Shown here: positions 1 through 5,461 of the stretch, piece after piece
Layout: each line of letters opens with the position of its first letter
Numbering within the stretch: position 1 is the stretch's first letter
NCBI GenBank assembly: GCA_012797935.1
Contig: JAAZOC010000070.1
Span: 1-7,335, forward strand
Direction of reading: 5' to 3'
Length of the DNA stretch: 7,335 bases
Source: Candidatus Microgenomates bacterium
GTDB taxonomy: Bacteria > Patescibacteriota > Dojkabacteria > SC72
Made by a program: the position numbers and the translations under genes
The notes under the pieces: model-generated
Seen by the model: only the letters and a program-made list of their open reading frames with translations
What the model was told of the DNA's origin: nothing
The model's database searches: none

Positions 1-31
1 AGCACATATACCAACACATTTCCAAGAGAGG

Positions 32-1123
32 TTATGCTTTGGACATCTCTTCCCAGAGCCTTTTTTCGGTGGAGTTTAATTTCGTAGGTATATTAACAAC
101 AATTCTTACATACTGATCTCCTCTTTCGTCTTTAGAATTGAATATTGGACAACCTTTTCCTTTCAATTTGAAAATTGTTCCTGGTTGAGTGCCTTTTGGA
201 ATCTTTAATTTTACTGGTTCGAATATCGAGTCTGCATTTATTTCTCCTCCCAAAACTGCTACATATGCAGGTATTTCTTCAGAAGAATATATATCATTGC
301 CTCTTCTTTCAAATTTGCTTGAAGATTCAACCTCAATTTCAACATACAAATCTCCAACTGATCCACCATTTCTTCCCGCATTACCACCACCTCTAAATTT
401 CAATACCATTCCATCGTAAGCACCAGCAGGTATCTTTATGGTAAAACTTTCCTCTTTTACTTTTACTCCTGTACCTTTACATTCTTTGCATGGATCTTCA
501 ACTACTTTGCCAGTACCATTACAGTTTGAACAAACAGACATTACGGCCATTTGTCCAAAGATTGTATTCCTTACCTGTCTCTGTTGTCCTGATCCATGAC
601 AAACTGGACACTCAGTTGATTTCCCTGACTTACTTCCAGTTCCATTACATTTCTCACATCTATCTTCTCTCTTTATCTTTATCTTGTACTCTCCACCTTT
701 CATTGCTTCGTTAAAATTCAACCTCACTCTGTACCTAATATCACTACCTATGTCTTCTCTTTTTCTTCCATTGCCAGAAGAATAACCAAAACCGAAATCA
801 TTACCTAAACCACCTCCAAAAAATGAATTGAAAATATCACCCATATCAAAAGGTGCTCCACCAAAATCTGAATATCCTCCAGTACTTCCAGAATTAAACC
901 CAGCAGTTCCTGCATGGCCATACTGGTCATATGCGGCTCTTTTACTCTCATCTGAAAGAACCTCATATGCTTCTTGAACTTCTTTGAACTTTTCTTCAGA
1001 ATCAGCTTCTTTGTTTACATCTGGATGATACTTTTTAACAAGCTTTCTGTATGCCTTTTTAATATCGGCACCACTTGCTGATTTACTTACACCTAAAATT
1101 TCATAGTAATCTCTTTTTTCCAT
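32..1123 (-). CDS. dnaJ: Chaperone protein DnaJ (Hsp40)
   Basis: Co-chaperone of DnaK in the cytoplasm; it delivers unfolded proteins and stimulates DnaK ATP hydrolysis. The 363-residue product is close to the usual type I DnaJ length (376 in E. coli) and has every domain in order: a J domain at about residues 4-68 with the catalytic HPD triad at 33-35; a Gly/Phe-rich linker at about 71-118; a zinc-binding domain with four intact CxxCxGxG motifs (156-163, 172-179, 198-205, 212-219); and a C-terminal substrate-binding region to the end. The start is ATG, followed by [12 protein letters not shown], the typical J-domain opening, and the stop is TAA. It is transcribed divergently from the sortase gene. 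grpE and dnaK are not in the window; only 31 bases lie beyond its stop, where no terminator hairpin is apparent. No Shine-Dalgarno is present. A probable promoter and a CIRCE-like operator lie immediately upstream, suggesting HrcA-type heat-shock control. Confidence 0.98.
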   Translation of the reverse strand: MEKRDYYEILGVSKSASGADIKKAYRKLVKKYHPDVNKEADSEEKFKEVQEAYEVLSDESKRAAYDQYGHAGTAGFNSGSTGGYSDFGGAPFDMGDIFNSFFGGGLGNDFGFGYSSGNGRKREDIGSDIRYRVRLNFNEAMKGGEYKIKIKREDRCEKCNGTGSKSGKSTECPVCHGSGQQRQVRNTIFGQMAVMSVCSNCNGTGKVVEDPCKECKGTGVKVKEESFTIKIPAGAYDGMVLKFRGGGNAGRNGGSVGDLYVEIEVESSSKFERRGNDIYSSEEIPAYVAVLGGEINADSIFEPVKLKIPKGTQPGTIFKLKGKGCPIFNSKDERGDQYVRIVVNIPTKLNSTEKRLWEEMSKA

Positions 1124-1132
1124 AGCGAAACA

Positions 1133-1141
1133 ATTTTAGCA
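1133..1141 (-). promoter_or_regulatory. dnaJ promoter, extended -10 (TGC TAAAAT)
   Basis: On the minus strand the bases read TGCTAAAAT: an extended -10 (TGn) followed by TAAAAT, 5 of 6 to consensus. The hexamer ends 9 bases before the dnaJ ATG, so transcription should begin only about 3 bases upstream of it, giving an almost leaderless mRNA. The -35 position at normal spacing (1156-1161) reads TAGCAA, only 3 of 6 to consensus, which an extended -10 can tolerate. Assigned from sequence pattern only. Confidence 0.5.
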
Positions 1142-1162
1142 AAGAAGAGAGAGATTTGCTAC
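1136..1162. promoter_or_regulatory. CIRCE-like inverted repeat (putative HrcA operator)
   Basis: Seen directly: left arm TTAGCAAAG (1136-1144), 9-base spacer, right arm ATTTGCTAC (1154-1162). The inner TAGCAAA and TTTGCTA are perfect 7-base inverted copies separated by 11 bases. The classical CIRCE element is TTAGCACTC-N9-GAGTGCTAA; this site keeps its 27-bp length, 9-base spacer and the outer TTAGCA/TGCTA bases, but the inner three bases of each arm differ. The left arm overlaps the dnaJ -10 and the right arm covers the -35 position, as expected for a repressor operator. CIRCE/HrcA control of dnaJ and dnaK operons is well established in other bacteria; HrcA binding here is inference. Confidence 0.55.
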
Positions 1163-1178
1163 TGTAGTTTAGAAAACA

Positions 1179-1207
1179 TTCAAACCAAACGAAAAATCTG
1201 ATAATAT
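1179..1207 (+). promoter_or_regulatory. Promoter for the sortase gene / rightward cluster
   Basis: A possible -35 TTCAAA (1179-1184, 4 of 6) is followed after 17 bases by TAATAT (1202-1207), preceded by TG one base upstream (1199-1200), an extended -10 form. An overlapping alternative -10 is GATAAT at 1200-1205. The hexamer ends 8 bases before the ATG at 1216, predicting a start of transcription at or within a few bases of the start codon. No Shine-Dalgarno is seen. Hexamer matches are weak evidence in AT-rich DNA. Confidence 0.4.
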
Positions 1208-1215
1208 CTTTGTAT

Positions 1216-2013
1216 ATGGACAACCAATGGAATGTAAAAGTTGAAGATCGAAACAAAGTAAAGAAGGCTCGATTGTACACATCTCTTTTCCTTGCAACAG
1301 CAGGCTTACTAATTATTGCAAGCCAAGTCATACCTCTTCTCAAATCGTATGTAGATGGTGTGTTAGCTCAAAAAAGAGTTGATATGAAAGTAGAACCTGT
1401 TCCTGAATCATACAAAAAATATATAGAAGACGAATTTGCTTACTACGATCCTGGACTTAGTTACTTTGCAAACCTTTCGCAAAAGCTTGGGAATTTAGAT
1501 GTTTCAAGTCAATACACATACAATCCTCAAACAGGAGCACAGGTTGAAGTGAAGATAGACAAAGAATATTCAAAACCAATGTATTTAGATATTGAAAGTA
1601 TCGGAATTAAAAATATAAAGATAACTCCAAATGTAGACAGTGAGAATGAAAAAGTATACGACCAGTATTTAAAAACTGGAGTTGCACATTTCAAAGGGAC
1701 TCCACTTCCTGGAGACGGAGGTAATTCATTCATATATGGGCACAGTGCAATTGAGTCTTTTTTTAGCAATCACTCAAACAATCCAGAAACAATATTTTCA
1801 AAGTTAGATGACATAGATATTGGGCAAGAAGTTACTGTAAAAAAGGATGATAAAGTATTAGAGTATATTGTGAGAAACAAGAAGATAGTATCTCCTGATG
1901 ATTTCTCCATATTACAACCTACTAACAACAAAAAAACAATAACCATGATGACTTGTTGGCCATTAGGTATTGGTACCAAAAGGTTAATCATAATTGCAGA
2001 AAGAAGAATATAA
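1216..2013 (+). CDS. Membrane-anchored sortase (class D/E-like cysteine transpeptidase)
   Basis: Sortases cleave a C-terminal sorting motif in secreted proteins and join the protein to the cell wall or to pilin subunits, acting outside the membrane. The 265-residue product has a basic N-terminus (KVKKAR), one membrane segment at about 20-42, a linker, and a sortase beta-barrel from about residue 115. The catalytic residues are visible: His176 in YGHS, Cys247 in TMMTCWP (the TLxTC-type signature) and Arg256 in GTKRLIII. Cys247 is the only cysteine. I chose ATG at 1216 over an in-frame TTG at 1210, because the TTG lies only two bases from the probable -10. It is first in the rightward cluster, 24 bases before the solute-binding protein gene. 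No protein with an LPxTG-like tail is encoded in the window, so its substrates lie elsewhere. Class assignment is tentative; sortase identity is firm. Confidence 0.92.
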   Translation: MDNQWNVKVEDRNKVKKARLYTSLFLATAGLLIIASQVIPLLKSYVDGVLAQKRVDMKVEPVPESYKKYIEDEFAYYDPGLSYFANLSQKLGNLDVSSQYTYNPQTGAQVEVKIDKEYSKPMYLDIESIGIKNIKITPNVDSENEKVYDQYLKTGVAHFKGTPLPGDGGNSFIYGHSAIESFFSNHSNNPETIFSKLDDIDIGQEVTVKKDDKVLEYIVRNKKIVSPDDFSILQPTNNKKTITMMTCWPLGIGTKRLIIIAERRI

Positions 2014-2016
2014 ATT

Positions 2017-2036
2017 TTTAGAATAATTTAGAATAA
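2017..2036 (+). promoter_or_regulatory. Tandem 10-bp repeat carrying two -10-like hexamers
   Basis: Two perfect adjacent copies of TTTAGAATAA, each containing TAGAAT (2019-2024 and 2029-2034; 5 of 6 to the TATAAT consensus). The second hexamer ends 3 bases before the first ATG (2038) and exactly 6 bases before the second ATG (2041), the spacing seen for alaS and ruvX. It fills almost all of the 24-base gap after the sortase stop. Probably a promoter for the solute-binding protein gene; no ribosome binding site is present. Confidence 0.4.
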
Positions 2037-2037
2037 A

Positions 2038-3363
2038 ATGATGAACGACAAAACTAAGAAAATACTCCTAATTGCAGGAATCGTTCTTTTCCTTTTAATG
2101 CTAGGTGTAGCTATATATTTGATATTGAATAAAAACAAAGCAAATACTCAGAACCAGAATGTAACACTAGTATATTGGGGACTTTGGGAACCAACTTCAG
2201 TTATGCAACCAATCATAGACGAATTTGAATCACAAAACCCAGGTGTTGATATTCAGTATTCTCAACAGAATTTTTCAAATTATGAATCTAGAATCTTCAC
2301 AAGACTTGAGCAATCTTCAAATGATGCAGAACCAGCACCAGATATTTTCAGAGTACATAATAGCTGGATACCAAAATATCAGAAATATTTGAATTCATTG
2401 CCATCATCAATAATGTCATCTTCTCAATATGCCCAACTCTTCTACCCAACTGCTGTTGAAGATTTTACTGGGAAAGATGGAAATATATATGCAATCCCAT
2501 GGGAAATTGATGGTTTAATGGTATATTACAACAAACAGCTACTAGCAAACGAAGGAGTTTCTACACCACCAGAAGACTGGGATTCTTTCTTCGAATTAGC
2601 ACAAAAATTAACAAAAAGAGATTCTGCAGGAAAGATAACACAAGCTGGACTTGCAATGGGAACATCGAAAAACATTAAACATTCAGCAGAAATACTTTCA
2701 TTCCTTTTGTTACAAGAAGGTGCAGAGTTAATCGACGAAACTAAGACAACAGTCTCATTAAATACAACTAAGGGTATAAAAGTATTCCAGACATACACAA
2801 ATTTAGCACAAGGAGATAGTGCAATCTGGTCATCAACTCTTCCAACTGATTTAGAAATGTTCTTCTCAGGCAAGCTAGCAATGATGATAGGTCCTAGTTG
2901 GAGAGCATTCGATATCATTGAAGCTGCACCAACAATCGAATTTGAGACCGCACCATTGCCTCAGTTAAAAGCAAATTCAGAAACAATATACTACTCAACA
3001 TATTGGGGAGATGCCGTCAACAAAACATGTAGTAATCCTACAATTGCATGGAAATTTGTAAAATTCCTTTCAGAAAAGACACAGCAAATGGAACTCTACT
3101 CTAATTCCTCAAAAATCAGAGCCTTTGGAGAGCCATACTCCCTTGTAGAGCTTAATAGTGAAATGAATGGAAAAGCATATGTATCAGCAATAGCTGAAAT
3201 GGCCCCTAAAATGAAGGCATGGCAAATGGGAGATGAAACATTTGTAAAATCAACATTAAATGAAGCTGTAACAAATATCTTAGAAAGTGGAATGGATATA
3301 AGTGAAGCTTTGAAAAAGGCTGAGACTGCAATAAACGGAAAACTTGCAGTAACTAACCAATAA
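2038..3363 (+). CDS. Membrane-anchored extracellular solute-binding protein, family 1 (ABC sugar-binding type)
   Basis: Binds a small molecule, most likely a sugar or oligosaccharide, outside the membrane, normally for delivery to an ABC importer. The 441-residue product has a short basic start (KTKK), one membrane segment at about 8-30 and a full periplasmic-binding-protein-like fold after it. Family 1 hallmarks are LVYWGLWEP (44-52), FESQNPGVDI (63-72), YAIPWEIDGLMVYYNKQLL (151-169), the PPEDWDSF stretch (177-184) and MFFSGKLAMMIGPSW (274-288). Tryptophans 47, 50, 109, 155 and 288 suit carbohydrate stacking, but the ligand is inference. The only cysteine is Cys331, so there is no lipobox: the protein is tethered by an uncleaved helix instead of a lipid. 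The start may be the second Met (2041), exactly 6 bases from a -10-like box. No permease or ATPase gene is adjacent; the next gene encodes an Ig-domain membrane protein. Confidence 0.9.
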   Translation: MMNDKTKKILLIAGIVLFLLMLGVAIYLILNKNKANTQNQNVTLVYWGLWEPTSVMQPIIDEFESQNPGVDIQYSQQNFSNYESRIFTRLEQSSNDAEPAPDIFRVHNSWIPKYQKYLNSLPSSIMSSSQYAQLFYPTAVEDFTGKDGNIYAIPWEIDGLMVYYNKQLLANEGVSTPPEDWDSFFELAQKLTKRDSAGKITQAGLAMGTSKNIKHSAEILSFLLLQEGAELIDETKTTVSLNTTKGIKVFQTYTNLAQGDSAIWSSTLPTDLEMFFSGKLAMMIGPSWRAFDIIEAAPTIEFETAPLPQLKANSETIYYSTYWGDAVNKTCSNPTIAWKFVKFLSEKTQQMELYSNSSKIRAFGEPYSLVELNSEMNGKAYVSAIAEMAPKMKAWQMGDETFVKSTLNEAVTNILESGMDISEALKKAETAINGKLAVTNQ

Positions 3364-3367
3364 CCAT

Positions 3368-3373
3368 TATTAT
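3368..3373 (+). promoter_or_regulatory. -10-like hexamer before the Ig-domain protein gene
   Basis: TATTAT (5 of 6 to consensus) ends 5 bases before the ATG at 3379, within the 15-base gap after the solute-binding protein stop. There is no room for a Shine-Dalgarno-bearing leader. The position matches the pattern at the other genes, but the gap is nearly all A and T, so a chance match is quite possible. Confidence 0.3.
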
Positions 3374-3378
3374 ATAAA

Positions 3379-5442
3379 ATGCCAAGAATAAATGCCCCGA
3401 AAAAATCAGAACAAAGAACGATAATTAATATATCTTTCTTCATTCTACTTTCGATACCATTAGTTGTTTTTGGTCTTTTGCAAGATAGTTTTGATACAAG
3501 AAACAGAGCTTTTGAAGACTTAGAATTAAGTGATGAGAACCCTTGTATAATCTCTCTTCCACATGTAAATCCATACACACTTGAAGTAGGTAAAACTATA
3601 ACCATACAAGTAGATGCAAGATTAAAGAACTCAGGGATATCTGGGCTTGAAATAACAGATTCTTCAGGAATTTCGATTCACCAAGAATCATTCGAAGATT
3701 CACCTCTTGAAATAGGAACATCCTTTACATACACACCAGAAAAGTCAGGAATGATTGACATATTAGGAATGGTAAGAAAAGTTGAAGGAGGAAGTGTCGC
3801 ATGCAAAATCAGTAGTCCATTTGATGTCAAAGGATTAAGAGCAGTTGCAAACAATCTCTCCCCTGAATTCACATCCAAAGTAACAGATTCAAAACCTTCA
3901 CAAGATATAAAGACGGAAACTACATATGAATATACTCTTACAGCTGAAGACAAAGATGGCGACAGAATAAACTACTTCTACTCATTTACACCAAGAGCTG
4001 ATTGGTTAAAGCCAACAATTATTGAAGATGGTTCTAGTGGCAAATTAACAATAAAATTCAAAGGCACATCAGAAGAACCAGCTAGTTACTTAGCAAATGT
4101 ATTCATACATGATGGATACAGCAAACATTTAAGATCTCAGTCTTGGGTCATTAGTGTAAGTCCTGCAGAGAATGATATTCCAATAATCAAGATAATAAAT
4201 CCTGTTGAAAGTCTTAGATTAGATTCAGGAAATACATTTAAAACATCTTGGGAATCCTCTGATTTAAATCACATTACAAAATATCAACTTTTCATGGCAA
4301 AGAATATTGCTGATGAGAATTCTTGGATTCAGATTGATAACAACATTCCATACAATCAAACTTCATATACAGTACCAACCTCAAATCTTTCATCAGGAAC
4401 ATATAAGCTAGTAGCAAAAGCAATAGATAATAGAACACCAGCAGGAATTGGCACTGCTGTTTCTCCAGAGATAGTAATTTCAAAGACTACAGATATAGAA
4501 GATAAAAACGATGACGATGTAGTCATGGAGATTCCTCAAGTTACAAATATGTCACCGTCTTCAACAGATGAGATTACAAACAAGAGGACCACAATAAAAG
4601 CAACAATAACAGCAAGTAACGGTGCCACAATAAACAATGACAGCATCTCATTCAAAGTTGATGGTATTGATGTTTTAAACAAAGTAAAAACAAACAAGAT
4701 CTCAGACAGCGAATACACATTAATATACCAGCCACAAGAAGATCTAACAGCAGGAGTACATAAAGCAGAGATATATCTAAAGGACTCTTCGGAGAAAGAG
4801 ATCACAAAAGGTTGGGACTTTACAATAACAGAAGAAAAAACAGAAGATTCTGATTCTTTCAATATCTTTGGATATTCTGTAGCAAAAAAGACCGTTATGA
4901 TAATTGGTATTGGTATTTTTGCCATATCAATAGCATTAGTAGCTCCATTTGTAATAGCATCAATATGGAAAGAAGATAAGAGTGACAAATCAAACAGTAA
5001 GCTTCCATCTTCTTTACCATCTGAAGAAGAATCATACATACAACAAAGTAGCGAAATGCCAGAAGTCAAAGAAATGATAGAGAGTGCAGTACCTCAAGAA
5101 GAATCCACAGAACATAAGAAGGACGTGTGGGATTCTTACACAGCACCTACCCCTATTATTGAACCTGAGATTCCACAACCTTCTTCAGAGATTCCAACTG
5201 TACAACCAATAGAAGTAGTTGAACCTGAAATGCCACAACCTGCTGAAATTCCTACATTACAAACAACAGAAGCAGTTGCACCTGAGATACCAGAACCAAT
5301 TGAGATACCAACACCACAAACGACAGAAGAATTTCCAACTATCCCAGAGCCAGAGATACCAGGCTTAGAACAATTACAAAGTATAAATGATCAAATAGTT
5401 CAACAAACACAAGAGGAACAAACAAATAGCACACCTCAATAG
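3379..5442 (+). CDS. Large membrane protein with extracellular Ig/fibronectin-like modules and Pro/Glu-rich C-terminal tail
   Basis: Not a family I can name. The 687-residue product has a basic N-terminus and a membrane segment at about 15-34 without a convincing cleavage site. Four beta-sandwich-like modules seem to follow: about 55-150, with the protein's only two cysteines, Cys56 and Cys142, possibly a disulfide; about 160-262, cadherin/putative-Ig-like with AEDKDGDRINY and FIHDGYS; about 265-370, fibronectin III-like with SSGTYKLVAKAID; and about 384-484, Ig-like with ISFKVDGIDV. A second membrane segment lies at about 504-529, then a roughly 155-residue acidic, Pro/Glu/Gln-rich tail containing imperfect 20-residue repeats. 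If the first helix enters N-in, the modules lie outside and the tail in the cytoplasm. No LPxTG motif is present. It lies 15 bases after the binding-protein gene and 19 before alaS. A role in adhesion, envelope scaffolding or as partner of the binding protein is possible but unproven. Confidence 0.85.
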   Translation: MPRINAPKKSEQRTIINISFFILLSIPLVVFGLLQDSFDTRNRAFEDLELSDENPCIISLPHVNPYTLEVGKTITIQVDARLKNSGISGLEITDSSGISIHQESFEDSPLEIGTSFTYTPEKSGMIDILGMVRKVEGGSVACKISSPFDVKGLRAVANNLSPEFTSKVTDSKPSQDIKTETTYEYTLTAEDKDGDRINYFYSFTPRADWLKPTIIEDGSSGKLTIKFKGTSEEPASYLANVFIHDGYSKHLRSQSWVISVSPAENDIPIIKIINPVESLRLDSGNTFKTSWESSDLNHITKYQLFMAKNIADENSWIQIDNNIPYNQTSYTVPTSNLSSGTYKLVAKAIDNRTPAGIGTAVSPEIVISKTTDIEDKNDDDVVMEIPQVTNMSPSSTDEITNKRTTIKATITASNGATINNDSISFKVDGIDVLNKVKTNKISDSEYTLIYQPQEDLTAGVHKAEIYLKDSSEKEITKGWDFTITEEKTEDSDSFNIFGYSVAKKTVMIIGIGIFAISIALVAPFVIASIWKEDKSDKSNSKLPSSLPSEEESYIQQSSEMPEVKEMIESAVPQEESTEHKKDVWDSYTAPTPIIEPEIPQPSSEIPTVQPIEVVEPEMPQPAEIPTLQTTEAVAPEIPEPIEIPTPQTTEEFPTIPEPEIPGLEQLQSINDQIVQQTQEEQTNSTPQ
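5161..5364 (+). repeat. Imperfect tandem repeat encoding Pro/Glu-rich 20-residue units
   Basis: Residues 595-662 of the Ig-domain protein contain three full units of 20 residues (595-614, 615-634, 635-654) plus a partial fourth (655-662). The shared pattern is PE[I/M]P-x-P, one or two variable residues, EIPT-x-Q, then a T/I-E-rich end. The DNA copies have diverged (for example GAACCTGAGATTCC against GAACCTGAAATGCC), so it is an old rather than a recent expansion. Such segments are usually extended and unstructured. Confidence 0.75.
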
Positions 5443-5446
5443 AAAT

Positions 5447-5455
5447 TGATATAAT
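5447..5455 (+). promoter_or_regulatory. alaS promoter, perfect extended -10 (TGA TATAAT)
   Basis: TGATATAAT is a full-consensus extended -10: TG, one base, then TATAAT at 5450-5455. Six bases (5456-5461) separate it from the ATG at 5462, so transcription would be expected to start on or next to the A of the start codon. No convincing -35 is seen at normal spacing and there is no Shine-Dalgarno. This is the strongest single promoter in the window and implies a leaderless alaS mRNA. Confidence 0.65.
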
Positions 5456-5461
5456 CTCCCA

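Noticed and set aside
1..31. Rho-independent terminator downstream of dnaJ
   Set aside because: On the minus strand the bases after the stop form no GC-rich stem followed by a T run; the window ends too soon to look further.
175..714. Plus-strand open frames opposite dnaJ
   Set aside because: Their translations are low-complexity shadows of the dnaJ reverse strand, which is intact over its whole length.
1210..1215. In-frame TTG start for the sortase two codons before the ATG
   Set aside because: It lies 2 bases after the probable -10 hexamer, adds only two residues, and has no Shine-Dalgarno; the ATG at 1216 fits better.
2526..2918. Minus-strand open frame of 130 codons inside the solute-binding protein gene
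   Set aside because: Fully antisense to a conserved coding region, with no family resemblance and no start signal.
3096..3605. Minus-strand open frame of 169 codons across the binding-protein/Ig-protein junction
   Set aside because: It is antisense to two well-supported genes, has no recognisable domain, and its composition is what the reverse strand of these genes would give.
4999..5031. LPSSLPSEE in the Ig-domain protein as a possible sortase signal
   Set aside because: It does not match LPxTG or known variants, and it follows the membrane helix instead of preceding one.
4536..5069. Minus-strand open frame of 177 codons inside the Ig-domain protein gene
   Set aside because: Antisense to the coding strand; its hydrophobic stretch is simply the reverse reading of the second membrane segment and neighbouring codons.
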